Assembly: GCA_903850735.1 (NCBI GenBank)
Contig: CAINMN010000150.1
Span: forward strand, 1-40,326
Reading direction: 5' to 3'
DNA from: an uncultured Burkholderiales bacterium
GTDB taxonomy: Bacteria; Pseudomonadota; Gammaproteobacteria; Burkholderiales; Burkholderiaceae_C
Length of the DNA stretch: 40,326 nt
The translations under genes were made by a program, and so were the position numbers. Of the stretch, positions 26,596 through 36,663 are shown piece after piece (within the stretch, counting starts at the first letter, position 1; each line of letters starts with the position of its first letter). Under the pieces are notes generated by a model. It saw only the letters and a list, made by a program, of their open reading frames with translations, did not search any database and had not been told where the DNA came from.

Positions 26596-28002
26596 TTATG
26601 GCCTGGCGATACCCGGGCGGGTGGCTTCGTAAGCCCTCGCAGCACGCAGCACCAAGGCGTCCCCGAACATGGGGCCAACGAGTTGCATGCCCATGGGCAA
26701 GCCATCGGCGGTCAAGCCACAGGGCACGGTGATGGCAGGTTGTTGCGACAAATTGAAGGGGTAGCTGAACGGCGTCCAGCCCAACATGGTCTCGGGCGTC
26801 ATGCGGGTGTGGCCGGCGGGCAATGCCTCAAAGGCTGGCACCGCGGTGCTGGGGGTGAGGATGAGGTCGTAGCGCAACATGAACTGGCGCATGTGCGAGC
26901 CGAACAAGCCACGGCGTTGGTTGAGTTGGTGAATTTGTTCGGGCGTGAGGTGTGCGCCCAACTCGACTTCGGCTCGGAAATCGGGATCGGCCACGGCTTG
27001 TTGCTCCGGTGTCAGGCCTTGCCACACTTGGTAGGCCCCGGCGAACCACAAGCCCGTGCTGATGTCCAAGGTGTCTTCAATGCCTGGGTCGACCGCCTCG
27101 ACCAGGGCGCCCAGGTCCTTGAATGTTTGCGCCACGCGATCGAGGGCGGCGGCAATTTCGGGGTGCACGTTTTTCGCATAGCCCAAGGTAGGCGAATAGG
27201 CGATGCGCAAGCCACGCACGCCGTCGTTCAAGCCAACGGTGTAGTCGCTCGGGTCGCAGGGCAAGGAGGTCCAGTCACGCGCGTCCGGTTTTTTGAGTAC
27301 GTTGGTCATGAGGGCCGAGTCCATCACGCTCATGGTGTGCGGGCCCAGGTGCGCCACCGAGCCATACGGTGACAAAGGGTAGGCCGGCACGCGCCCGAAG
27401 CTGGGCTTGAGGCCCACGTTGCCGCAAAAGGCCGCGGGTATGCGCACGCTGCCGGCACCGTCGGTGCCCACAGCGAGCGGGCCCAGGCCAGCCGCCACGG
27501 CAGCTGCGGCGCCACCCGAAGATCCTCCGGGCGTGCGCGAAAGGTTCCAAGGGTTGCGTGTGATGCCTGTCAACGGCGAATTGGTTTCGCCCTTGCAGCC
27601 GTATTCGGGCGTGGTGGTTTTGCCCAGCAGCACCGCACCGGCTTCGCGCAAGCGGGCGGTGGCGGGCGCGTCGACATCCCAAGCTTGTTGGGGGTTGATG
27701 CCGCGGCTGCCACGCAAGGTGGGCCAGCCTTTGGTGAGGATCAAATCTTTGATGGAGGTGGGCACGCCATCGAGTTCACCCACAGGGGCACCCTGCTTTC
27801 GATGGGCTTGCCAACGCGTCTCGCTTTGCTGCGCACTGGCCAGCGCGGCGGCCTCATCCACCAGGCAGAAAGCATTGAGTTGTGGGTTGAGCTCTTCGAT
27901 GCGCTTCAAAACGGCGCGCGTGGCTTCGACAGGAGAAGCCTGGCCACTTCGGTACAGCTGCAGCAATTGCTCAGCCGTGCATTCGGTGAGAGAGGTGGTC
28001 AT
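26596..28002 (-). CDS. Amidase signature family enzyme
   Basis: GVPTSIKDLILTKG, RTPGGSSGGAAAAVAAGLGPLAVGTDGAGSVRIPAAFCG; start at 28002. Confidence 0.95.
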   Translation of the reverse strand: MTTSLTECTAEQLLQLYRSGQASPVEATRAVLKRIEELNPQLNAFCLVDEAAALASAQQSETRWQAHRKQGAPVGELDGVPTSIKDLILTKGWPTLRGSRGINPQQAWDVDAPATARLREAGAVLLGKTTTPEYGCKGETNSPLTGITRNPWNLSRTPGGSSGGAAAAVAAGLGPLAVGTDGAGSVRIPAAFCGNVGLKPSFGRVPAYPLSPYGSVAHLGPHTMSVMDSALMTNVLKKPDARDWTSLPCDPSDYTVGLNDGVRGLRIAYSPTLGYAKNVHPEIAAALDRVAQTFKDLGALVEAVDPGIEDTLDISTGLWFAGAYQVWQGLTPEQQAVADPDFRAEVELGAHLTPEQIHQLNQRRGLFGSHMRQFMLRYDLILTPSTAVPAFEALPAGHTRMTPETMLGWTPFSYPFNLSQQPAITVPCGLTADGLPMGMQLVGPMFGDALVLRAARAYEATRPGIARP

Positions 28003-28030
28003 GGAGTCTCCTTGCAATGACCAAAAGGGG

Positions 28031-29539
28031 TCAGGGTCGGACACGGGTGTGAGGGCTGAGTTTTTTCCAGGGCATATCACCAGGATCGGCGGCCATGGGG
28101 CCTGGGGCTTTGGCAATCAACACATGGCTGGCAATGGGCTGAAAGTCGGCGCGGAAATGGTTGGAGCTTTTCACGACGATGACCTTCATGGCCTCGGGCT
28201 GAATGCCGACCATGCGCAGCAAGGCGCGGTCGAGCAGTTGCTTCTTGCCACTGACCACAGCCACCCGGATGCCGTCGATGTCCAGACAGGCACTGTGGCC
28301 CAGACGAACCGTGAGGCCACGCATCATTTCGCCGGGCAAGGTGCAAACGCCATCGCTGATGGCCATCACTTTGAAGCGCCCGGTGACCGGCGGATCGCTG
28401 TGTTGCCCAGTGAAAGTGGGCACCGCAGTCCCCAAAGACAGTTCCAGGGTGGCGCCCACGCCCGCCTCGCAGGCCTTGCGCGCGGCTTCGCTGTCGTACA
28501 TCAAGCCCAGGGCGACCAGCCCGGGAAACTTGCGGCCCACGCCTTGTTGCAGCAAGGCGTGCAACATGCCGGTGGTGTTGCTGTCGCCACCCGCGCCGGG
28601 GTTGTCTTGGGTGTCGGCAATGACCACCGGTCGATCGGATTTGTCGGCCAGGGCCATGGCGCGCTGGGCGGTCTCTTGGGGCGACAACAAATCGAGTTGC
28701 CATTGGGTGGGCTCGCTGGCTTGCGCATACAGGGTGTTGACGGCCGCTTGCGCTTGCTCGGCGCTGGCGGCATAGCCCCACACGGCCGGGCCGCACTCTT
28801 CGATGTCGGACGCGGGAAAGGCCATGCAAAAACTGAGGATGGCGTTGTGCTCGCGGTCGAGTTGCTTGAGCTTGTCGTAAATGCCTTGGGCCGGGTCCAT
28901 CCAGGTGCTTTGGGCATTGAGTGGAATGAGGTAGGGCACGCGCTGCACATGCAGCGCTTCGCGGCGACCCAGTTGCCAACGGCGGCGCAACAACTGCGCA
29001 GCCAGCTCCCCCGTGGCGGCCATGTCGACGTGGGGATAGGTTCGGTACGACACCAGCGCATCGGCCTCGCGCAGCATGCGGCGCGTGACGTTGGCATGCA
29101 GGTCCAGGCTGGCGACGATGGGCACATCGGGCCCAACAAGCGACCGAATGCGCGAGATCAACTCGCCCTCGGAATCATCGGCATGCTCGGCCACCGCCGC
29201 GCCATGCAAATCGAGGTAAACCGCATCCAGGCCTTGCACGCGGGCAGACTGCACGTCTTCCAAAATGGCAGCACTGATGCGCTCGAAGGCATCGCGGGTG
29301 ACATAGGACGAGGGAATGGCACCCGCCCAGGCCGACGGAATCAGTTGCCAGCCTTCGGCCTTGGCCGCATCGATGAAGCCGCCCACCGGGATGTTGATGC
29401 CGGTGAGCTTGTCTTGCATGGCCTGCCCGCGCGTGAACGCGGGGAAAGAGTCGCCACGGTTGAACGCCGTCCAGTCGGCCAGGCTGGGGGCAAAGGTGTT
29501 GGTTTCATGCTGGTAGCCAGCGATCAGGACACGTTTCAT
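28031..29539 (-). CDS. M81-family metallopeptidase (MlrC-like)
   Basis: MKRVLIAGYQHETNTFAP; VYLDLHGAAVAEHADDSEGELISRIR; VASLDLHANVT; VVIADTQDNPGAGGDSNTTGML. Confidence 0.93.
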   Translation of the reverse strand: MKRVLIAGYQHETNTFAPSLADWTAFNRGDSFPAFTRGQAMQDKLTGINIPVGGFIDAAKAEGWQLIPSAWAGAIPSSYVTRDAFERISAAILEDVQSARVQGLDAVYLDLHGAAVAEHADDSEGELISRIRSLVGPDVPIVASLDLHANVTRRMLREADALVSYRTYPHVDMAATGELAAQLLRRRWQLGRREALHVQRVPYLIPLNAQSTWMDPAQGIYDKLKQLDREHNAILSFCMAFPASDIEECGPAVWGYAASAEQAQAAVNTLYAQASEPTQWQLDLLSPQETAQRAMALADKSDRPVVIADTQDNPGAGGDSNTTGMLHALLQQGVGRKFPGLVALGLMYDSEAARKACEAGVGATLELSLGTAVPTFTGQHSDPPVTGRFKVMAISDGVCTLPGEMMRGLTVRLGHSACLDIDGIRVAVVSGKKQLLDRALLRMVGIQPEAMKVIVVKSSNHFRADFQPIASHVLIAKAPGPMAADPGDMPWKKLSPHTRVRP

Positions 29540-29564
29540 TCAGGGCTCGCAATGACGAAGGGGG

Positions 29565-31205
29565 TCAAAGGGCTTCCAGGCCGGGGGGCGCGGAGGCGAA
29601 GAGGCGTTGGGTGTAGGGGTCCCGGGGGTTGGCGTAAAGCTCGACCGTCGGGCCTTGCTCGACGATCTTGCCCTGGTTCATGACGATCACGCGGTCGCAC
29701 AACTGGGCGGCCACGCGCAGGTCGTGGGTGATGAAGAGCAGGCCCAGACCAAACTCGGCCTGGATTTCCCGCAGCAGCACCAGAATTTGCGCTTGCACCG
29801 ACACATCCAGGGCGCTGACCGCTTCGTCGGCCACCAGCACTTTGGGTTGACAGGCGAGCGCCCGCGCGATGGCGATGCGCTGTCTTTGCCCGCCACTGAA
29901 TTGGCTGGGGTAGCGGCGCAAGGCTTCGACCGGCAAGCGCACTTGGGTCATGAGTTTTTCAGCCAAGGCTTGGGCTTGGGCCGTGCCCATGCCAAAGTTC
30001 ACCGCACCTTCGATCAAGGACTGGCCCACGGTGCGACGCGGGTTGAGCGAGCGGTTGGGGTCTTGAAACACCACTTGCACTTGGCTGCGCAGAGGGCGCA
30101 AGGCGCGCTCGTTCAAGGTGGCGACCTCCTGGTCACCCCAATGAATCTGGCCGCCGGTGGGGTCGATCAGTCGAATCAGGCAGCGCGCAAAAGTGGATTT
30201 GCCGGAGCCCGACTCGCCCACGATGCCCACGGTTTCGCCGGCATGGATGGCGACCGACGCGGCGTGCAAGGCATGGGTGGGGTGACTGCGCCCCATCCAA
30301 TCGCGGGAGAGGTAGGTTTTGCTGACGTCGGTGCCGCTCAAAAGCGGTGCCCGCCCTTGCGAGCGAAGCGCGGCATGCTCTGGGATGGCCGCGTTGCGCT
30401 CGCCATGGCGGGCTGGCGTCATGCTGGGCACGGCGGCCAGGAGTTGTTGGGTGTAGGGCTGGGTGGGATGCTTGAGGACTTGCAGGCGGGGGCCGGATTC
30501 GACGGCCTCGCCCTGGTTCATCACCAGCACCTGATCGGCAATTTCTGCGACCACGCCCATGTCATGGGTGATGAACAGCACCGCACTGCCCTGCTCTTTT
30601 TGCAATTGCGAAATGAGCTTGAGAATTTCTTTTTGGGTGGTGACGTCCAAGGCCGTGGTGGGCTCGTCGCAAATCAGCAAGGCGGGCTTCAAGATCACCG
30701 CCATGGCAATCACGATGCGCTGGCGCTGGCCGCCGCTGAGTTGGTGCGGGTAGCTGCGCATCATGCGCTCGGGGTCGGGCAGGCGCACATGCTCGAGCAT
30801 CTGGCGCACTTGCGCGCGGCGTTTGTCAGCCGGCCAGTCGGTGTGGGTGGTCAGCAACTCGTCGATCTGGTCGCCACAGGTCATGACCGGGTTCAAGGCG
30901 GTCATGGGCTCTTGGAAGACCATGCCCATGGCTTGGCCACGCAGTTGGCGCAAACGCGTGCTGGAAGCCTCCAGCAAAGACTCGCCTTGCAACACCACCT
31001 GACCCGCCACAGGCTTGAGCTCTCGCGCCAGCAAGCCCATGACGGTGGTGGCCATCACCGACTTGCCAGAGCCAGACTCGCCCACCACACACAGGGTCTG
31101 TCCAGGCTCGATCTGCAAGCTGATGTTGTGCACGGCGTGCACACGGTCGCCCCCTTCGGGCAAAGCCACCGAGAGGTTTTGAATGGACAGAATCGGCGCA
31201 GCCAT
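29565..31205 (-). CDS. Fused dipeptide/oligopeptide ABC transporter ATP-binding protein (DppD-DppF type)
   Basis: Two GESGSGKS Walker A motifs and two LSGGQRQR/FSGGQRQR signatures in one 546-aa ORF. Confidence 0.95.
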   Translation of the reverse strand: MAAPILSIQNLSVALPEGGDRVHAVHNISLQIEPGQTLCVVGESGSGKSVMATTVMGLLARELKPVAGQVVLQGESLLEASSTRLRQLRGQAMGMVFQEPMTALNPVMTCGDQIDELLTTHTDWPADKRRAQVRQMLEHVRLPDPERMMRSYPHQLSGGQRQRIVIAMAVILKPALLICDEPTTALDVTTQKEILKLISQLQKEQGSAVLFITHDMGVVAEIADQVLVMNQGEAVESGPRLQVLKHPTQPYTQQLLAAVPSMTPARHGERNAAIPEHAALRSQGRAPLLSGTDVSKTYLSRDWMGRSHPTHALHAASVAIHAGETVGIVGESGSGKSTFARCLIRLIDPTGGQIHWGDQEVATLNERALRPLRSQVQVVFQDPNRSLNPRRTVGQSLIEGAVNFGMGTAQAQALAEKLMTQVRLPVEALRRYPSQFSGGQRQRIAIARALACQPKVLVADEAVSALDVSVQAQILVLLREIQAEFGLGLLFITHDLRVAAQLCDRVIVMNQGKIVEQGPTVELYANPRDPYTQRLFASAPPGLEAL

Positions 31206-32086
31206 CAGTTGCCTCGCCGCGCAAATTTGGGGTCGAGCACATCGCGCAGGCCATCGCCCAACAAGTTGATGGCCAACACCGTGGGCACCAGGAACATGGC
31301 GGGGTACAAGACATTGCCGGGGTACTGGCTGAACTGCACGCGCCCTTCGGCCATGATGTTGCCCCAGGTAGGAATGTCTGGCGGCAAGCCCAGTCCGAGG
31401 AAGCTCAGAATGGCCTCGGTCAACACGGCAGAAGCCGCCACAAAGGTGCCTTGCACCAGCAAGGGCGCCATGGCATTGGGCAAGATGTGGCGCATCAAAA
31501 TGACCGGTGTGGGCGTGGCCAAGGCCCGGGCCGCTTCCACAAAAGGCTCTTCTCGCAAGGTGAGCACCAGCGAGCGAACCAAACGCGTGACGCGCGGCAC
31601 CTCGGGAATGGCAATGGCCACCACCACGGTGCCCACATTGGCCCCCAAGGCCGCCACCAAGGCAATGGCCAACAAAATGGCCGGGATGGCCATGAGGCCG
31701 TCCATCACCCGCATCAGCACCGCGTCGACGGCGCGAAAGTAACCTGCCATCATGCCCAGCAAGCCGCCAAGCGCCAAGGACAAGAGCGCAGTGGACAGGC
31801 CGACCAGGAGAGAGACACGCGCGCCGTAGACCACCCGGCTGTACAAATCACGGCCAAAGCTGTCGGTGCCAAACCAGAAGGTGTGGGCCACAGTGCTGCC
31901 GTCGAGCAAGGCGAAATCGCCCGACTTGCCGGCCGCTTTGTTGATGTGGTTGGAGTCCATCGCGGCCGGGTCGACCGTGCCCAACAAGGGCGCGATCAGC
32001 GCGATGAGGCACATGAAGCCCAGCACCAGGACGCCAAAGCGCACCGTGCCATGGGCCCACAAACGTTGCGTGACTGTGGCCGCCAT
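31205..32086 (-). CDS. Peptide ABC transporter permease, DppC/OppC type
   Basis: FWFGTDSFGRDLYSRVVYGARVSLLVGL; EAARALATPTPVILMRHILPNAMAPLLV. Confidence 0.93.
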   Translation of the reverse strand: MAATVTQRLWAHGTVRFGVLVLGFMCLIALIAPLLGTVDPAAMDSNHINKAAGKSGDFALLDGSTVAHTFWFGTDSFGRDLYSRVVYGARVSLLVGLSTALLSLALGGLLGMMAGYFRAVDAVLMRVMDGLMAIPAILLAIALVAALGANVGTVVVAIAIPEVPRVTRLVRSLVLTLREEPFVEAARALATPTPVILMRHILPNAMAPLLVQGTFVAASAVLTEAILSFLGLGLPPDIPTWGNIMAEGRVQFSQYPGNVLYPAMFLVPTVLAINLLGDGLRDVLDPKFARRGN

Positions 32087-33039
32087 CAGTAACGAATCCT
32101 AGGGTCGAGGAACAGGTAACTCAGATCCACCAGCAGGTTGATGAGCACATAGCTGAGCGAGAAAAACAGCACCAAGCCTTGAATGACGGGAAAGTCTCGG
32201 TTGAGGACGGCATCCACCGTGAGCGAGCCCAAACCGGGAATGGCATACACGGTTTCCGTGACCACCACGCCGCCAATCAGCAAGGCCACGCCAATGCCGA
32301 TGACCGTGACAATGGGCACCGCCGCATTGGCCAGCGCGTGGCGGATCAGCACGGCCGACTCGGCGATGCCTTTGGCGCGGGCCGTGCGAATGTAGTCCTC
32401 GGTCAAGGCCTCGGACACGCTGGCACGGGTCACGCGCGCAATGAGGGCGATGTAAATCATGCCCAGCGTCATCCAAGGCAGGATGAGTTGGCGCATCCAA
32501 TCCCACAGGCTGGCGCCACTGGGGCCGAACAAGGTTTTGTAGCCCTGAACGGGCAAGACCTCCCAGCGGATGGCAAACAAGTAAATGAGCACATAGCCGA
32601 TGACAAACACCGGCACGGAAAAGCCCGCCACAGAAAACGCCGACAAGGTTTTGTCCAGCACGCCACCCATGCGCCACGCCGCGAGCGTGCCCAAGGGGAC
32701 GGCGATCAGCACCGCCAGCAAAGCGGTGCCCATGGCCAAGGCCAGCGTCGGCTCGATGCGCTGCGCAATCAGCGCGGTGACGGGCTTGTTCAAGTAGAAC
32801 GAGTAGCCCAGGTCACCCTGCAACACGCGCCCAACCCAAATGCCGTACTGCACCGGAATGGACCGGTCCAGTCCGAGCTGGTTGCGGATTTTGTCAATCT
32901 CTTCGTTGGTGGCGCTGTTGCCCGCAATCACGGCGGCTGGGTCGCCAGGGGCCAATCTCAGAATGAGAAAGACCACCAGCGACACCACCAGCAGCACTGG
33001 CAGCAGCGCTGCCAGGCGGCGTAACAAAAATGAAAGCAT
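32086..33039 (-). CDS. Peptide ABC transporter permease, DppB/OppB type
   Basis: MLSFLLRRLAALLPVLLVVSLVVFLILRLAPGDPA; EDYIRTARAKGIAESAVLIRHALANA. Confidence 0.95.
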   Translation of the reverse strand: MLSFLLRRLAALLPVLLVVSLVVFLILRLAPGDPAAVIAGNSATNEEIDKIRNQLGLDRSIPVQYGIWVGRVLQGDLGYSFYLNKPVTALIAQRIEPTLALAMGTALLAVLIAVPLGTLAAWRMGGVLDKTLSAFSVAGFSVPVFVIGYVLIYLFAIRWEVLPVQGYKTLFGPSGASLWDWMRQLILPWMTLGMIYIALIARVTRASVSEALTEDYIRTARAKGIAESAVLIRHALANAAVPIVTVIGIGVALLIGGVVVTETVYAIPGLGSLTVDAVLNRDFPVIQGLVLFFSLSYVLINLLVDLSYLFLDPRIRY

Positions 33040-33060
33040 GAACCGCTCGCGCGAAGGCGT

Positions 33061-34662
33061 TTAGTCTTTCTTCAAACCCCACATCACAGGAATGCCGGGG
33101 GTGGCCAGCAAGCCCGACACGTTGTTGCGAATGGCGGTGGGGCTGCGGTATTGACCCAGGGGGGCGTGGGTCGCGGTTTCAAACGCAATAGCCTGAATGT
33201 CGCTGGCGATCTTTTTCTTGTCAGCCGCAGAGCCGGCACGGGCAAACTTGGATTTCAAGTCTTCGATGCGCGGCTCATCTTGCCAACCGAACCAGCCGTT
33301 CTGGCCTTTGGCGTTGAACATGGCCATGGCCAGCGGGTTGCTGATGTCACCTGCGGTCCAGGCCGTCAGGAACAGGTGCCAGCCCCCTTGGGCCGGGGCG
33401 TCTTTCTTGGCGCGTCGCGCCAACAAGGAGGCCCAGTCCATCTGCTGGAAGTCCACCTTGAAGCCAGCGGCTTCCAACTGTTGCTTGGCCACCAGGGGCA
33501 GCTTGGCAATCGAGGCCAAATCGGTGGGGCGCATCAGCAAAATGGGGGTGCCGTCGTAGCCAGCCTCTTTCAGCATCTCGCGGGCCTTGGCCGGGTTGGC
33601 AATGCCAGTGAAGTAGCCGGTGTTTTCATCGGCGTATTGCGTGCCACAGGGGTACATGCTGCGGCACAAGCGACCGAGCTCAGGCACGCCCACCTGGGTG
33701 TTGATGTAGGCCTGTTGCCCCATGGCCACCATGGCGGCCTGGCGAATCTTGGGGTTGTTGAAGGGCGCATGCAGGTGGTTGAAGCGCATGATGAACTGCA
33801 AGCCGGCAGGCGAAAAGTCTTCGACCTTCACGCCTTCGGTTTTCTTCAAGGTTTCGTACTGCTCGAAGCTGGGCTGCTCGACCATGTCGACCTCGCCGGC
33901 TTTGAGTGCATTGAACTGGGTTTGGGGGTCGCGGATGATGACCCACTCGACGCGGTCAAAGTTCACCGGGCGGCCGCCGGCCACGCCGCTGGGGGCTTCG
34001 GTGCGTGACTTGTATTTGGGATTGCGCACATACACCGCGAGCGAGCCGGGCTTGAATTCGTCGGCCTTGAAGATGAAGGGGCCCGAGCCGATGTGCTCTT
34101 TGACTTGCTCGGTGCCCGGTGTCGCGGCAATGCGTGCCGGCATGATGAAAGGCACGTTGGACGAGGCTTTGCCCAGGGCATCCAGCACGATGCCGCACGG
34201 CTCTTTGAGCACCAGGCGGAAGGTGTTGGCGTCCGGCGTTTCCATGTGGTCGATGAAGTTGTTCAGGATGCCGCCCATGGCATCGCGGCTGGCCCAGCGC
34301 TTGATCGAGGCCACCACGTCTTCGCTGGTGACGGGTTTGCCGTCATGGAACTCGAGGCCGGCACGCAGCTTGAAGGTCCAGGTCTTGCCATCTCTGGAGG
34401 TCTCGTAGGTGTCGACCATTTGCGGCTTGATGTTGCCTTGGGCGTCTTCCGAGAACAGCGTGTCGTAAATCATGTACGCATGGTTGCGCGTGACGTAGGC
34501 GGTCGTCCAAACGGGGTCAAGCACGGCCAAATTGGCGTGCGGCACAAAGCGGAACACCTTGTTGGGGGCCGGTGCCTGGGCTTGGGACGCCAGCGGCGTC
34601 AGCATGGCCAGGCCAAGACCCAGGGAAGTCAGAGCAGCAAACAAAGGACGGCGCTTCAGCAT
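33061..34662 (-). CDS. Peptide ABC transporter substrate-binding protein
   Basis: Signal peptide; LDPVWTTAYVTRNHAYMIYDTLF; YETSRDGKTWTFKLRAGLEFHDGKPVTSEDVVASIKRW; start at 34662. Confidence 0.95.
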   Translation of the reverse strand: MLKRRPLFAALTSLGLGLAMLTPLASQAQAPAPNKVFRFVPHANLAVLDPVWTTAYVTRNHAYMIYDTLFSEDAQGNIKPQMVDTYETSRDGKTWTFKLRAGLEFHDGKPVTSEDVVASIKRWASRDAMGGILNNFIDHMETPDANTFRLVLKEPCGIVLDALGKASSNVPFIMPARIAATPGTEQVKEHIGSGPFIFKADEFKPGSLAVYVRNPKYKSRTEAPSGVAGGRPVNFDRVEWVIIRDPQTQFNALKAGEVDMVEQPSFEQYETLKKTEGVKVEDFSPAGLQFIMRFNHLHAPFNNPKIRQAAMVAMGQQAYINTQVGVPELGRLCRSMYPCGTQYADENTGYFTGIANPAKAREMLKEAGYDGTPILLMRPTDLASIAKLPLVAKQQLEAAGFKVDFQQMDWASLLARRAKKDAPAQGGWHLFLTAWTAGDISNPLAMAMFNAKGQNGWFGWQDEPRIEDLKSKFARAGSAADKKKIASDIQAIAFETATHAPLGQYRSPTAIRNNVSGLLATPGIPVMWGLKKD

Positions 34663-34768
34663 GTGGGAGTCTCCAATGAGCAGTGAGGGCAACAGTCAGT
34701 CCGCGATAATTCGCCAACCGGCTGGTCGGAAAAAGCCACTATAGACCTGAAAACAAGAAAGGCAACCT

Positions 34769-36214
34769 ATGGAGACTACCAATATGACGGCCTGCGCGCT
34801 GTCGGACGCGCTGCACCAAAAGAAGTTGTCCAGCCGCGAGTTGATGCAGGCCACCCTTGACCAAATTGACCGGCTGAACCCGACTTACAACGCCGTGGTG
34901 AACTTGCAAGATCGGGCCGGCTTGCTGGCGCAAGCGGATGCGCGCGATGCGCAACTGGCGCGCGGTGAGTCCAAGGGCTGGCTGCACGGCATGCCCATCG
35001 CGGTCAAGGACTTGGCCAATGCGGCGGGCATTCCCACGACGCTGGGCTCGCCGCTGATGAAAAACTTTGTGCCGCAAGACGATGCGGTGATGGTGGCGCG
35101 CATGAAAGCCGCAGGCGCCATCGTGATTGGCAAGACCAACACGCCCGAGTTTGGCCTGGGCTCGCACAGCTTCAACGAAGTCTTTGGCGCCACCGGCAAT
35201 GCCTACGATGTGAACAAAACGGCGGGCGGCAGCAGTGGTGGGGCCGCTGTGGCTTTGGCCTTGCGCATGGTGCCGGTGGCCGACGGCTCCGATTTCATGG
35301 GCAGCTTGCGCAACCCCGCGGGCTGGAACAATGTGTTTGGCATGCGTCCTTCGCAAGGCCGCGTGCCTTCTTTCCCCGCGCAGGATGTGTGGGTGTCGCA
35401 ACTGGGCACCGATGGCCCAATGGCGCGCACGGTGTCTGATCTGGCCAAGTTGCTCAGCGTGCAAGCGGGCTATTGCCCTCAGACCCCCTTGAGCATTGCA
35501 GAAAGCGGCGCGCGCTTTGCAGGTGATTTGCGCGCCGACGTCAAAGGCCGCCGCATCGGCTGGCTGGGCAACCTGAACGGCTATTTGCCGATGGAAGCGG
35601 GCATTTTGGAAGCCTGTGAAAACGGGCTGCGCCGCCTGGAGGGCCTGGGTTGCGCTGTTTCGCCCATGTCACTGGGTGTGGCGCCCGACGGGGTTTGGCA
35701 AACCTGGCTGGCTTGGCGCCGTGTCTTGGTGGCTTCGCGCCTGGCACCGTTTTTTTTGCAGGCCCAAAACCGCGCGCTGATCAAGCCCGAGGCGCTGTGG
35801 GAACACGACCAGGCGCAAGGCATGACGGCACCGGCGTTCCTGAGCGCCAGCGTGCAGCGCAGTGCGTTTTATCAGCACATGCTGTCTTTGTTTGACCAGC
35901 ACGATGTGTTGGCCCTGCCTGTGGCCCAGGTGTGGCCCTTCCCCAAAGACTGGCGCTGGCCCCAAGAGATCGTCACGCCCCAGGGCACGGTGGCCATGGA
36001 CACCTACCACCGCTGGATGGAGGTGGTGATTTACGCCACGCTGGCGGGCCTGCCCAGCATCAGTGTGCCCGTGGGCTTCAATGCGCAAGGTCTGCCCATG
36101 GGCATGCAATTGATTGGCAAGCCTCAGGGCGACTTCGAATTGCTGCAGCTCGCCAAAGCGTATGAGGATGCGATTGGGGATTGGCTGGCCGTCAAACCGG
36201 CCGCTGTGGCCTGA
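34769..36214 (+). CDS. Second amidase signature family enzyme
   Basis: LHGMPIAVKDLANAAGIPTTLGSPL; NKTAGGSSGGAAVALALRMVPVADGSDFMGSLRNPAGWNNVFGMRPS. Confidence 0.94.
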   Translation: METTNMTACALSDALHQKKLSSRELMQATLDQIDRLNPTYNAVVNLQDRAGLLAQADARDAQLARGESKGWLHGMPIAVKDLANAAGIPTTLGSPLMKNFVPQDDAVMVARMKAAGAIVIGKTNTPEFGLGSHSFNEVFGATGNAYDVNKTAGGSSGGAAVALALRMVPVADGSDFMGSLRNPAGWNNVFGMRPSQGRVPSFPAQDVWVSQLGTDGPMARTVSDLAKLLSVQAGYCPQTPLSIAESGARFAGDLRADVKGRRIGWLGNLNGYLPMEAGILEACENGLRRLEGLGCAVSPMSLGVAPDGVWQTWLAWRRVLVASRLAPFFLQAQNRALIKPEALWEHDQAQGMTAPAFLSASVQRSAFYQHMLSLFDQHDVLALPVAQVWPFPKDWRWPQEIVTPQGTVAMDTYHRWMEVVIYATLAGLPSISVPVGFNAQGLPMGMQLIGKPQGDFELLQLAKAYEDAIGDWLAVKPAAVA

Positions 36215-36223
36215 GTTTGCTTT

Positions 36224-36652
36224 TCAGTTTTGTCGCCAGGGGAGGCCGCGGTAGCGCCAGCCCCCTTGAAGACCGCGATGGGCCTGTGCGTCGGGGTCAC
36301 CCTCAAAGCCTTCCAGGATGTTGAAGGCCGTCACGCCCAGCTCGGTGGCGCGCTTGGCGGCCGCGATGGAGCGCACGCCGCTGCGACACATCAGCACCAG
36401 CTTGAGCCCTTCTTTGGCAGCGGCTTGAATGGCGGCATCAAAGTCGGCATTCATGGCCATGCCAGGCCATTGCTTCCAGGCAATGCCCAAGGCGCCGGGC
36501 ACAAAGCCCACCCATTCGCGCTCGGCATCGGTGCGCACATCGACCAGGACGGCCTGTCCGGCTTGCACCCATTGCCAGGCCAGTTGGGGAGAAACATCGC
36601 CCGCATAACCTTCGGCGGGCAGAGGTGCGTTCAACGCGGCTTGATCGGTCAT
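36224..36652 (-). CDS. Rhodanese-like domain protein
   Basis: GQAVLVDVRTDAEREWVGFVPGALGI; LKLVLMCRSGVRSIAAAKRATELG active-site loop. Confidence 0.93.
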   Translation of the reverse strand: MTDQAALNAPLPAEGYAGDVSPQLAWQWVQAGQAVLVDVRTDAEREWVGFVPGALGIAWKQWPGMAMNADFDAAIQAAAKEGLKLVLMCRSGVRSIAAAKRATELGVTAFNILEGFEGDPDAQAHRGLQGGWRYRGLPWRQN

Positions 36653-36663
36653 GTTGTCTTCTT

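Noticed and set aside
28031-29539. Microcystin degradation (mlr) cluster
   Set aside because: Only an M81 MlrC-like peptidase is present. No mlrA, mlrB or mlrD was recognised, and M81 proteins are widespread with other roles.
29543-29560. Third copy of the TCATTGCGA-type repeat (ctcgcaatgacgaaggggg)
   Set aside because: Only ~11-12 bp match the end of the repeat; too short to call a copy.
27407-31742. Long plus-strand ORFs of 758 aa and 711 aa
   Set aside because: They lie opposite amidase, M81 and ABC ATPase genes that have clear family motifs. Treated as shadow ORFs.
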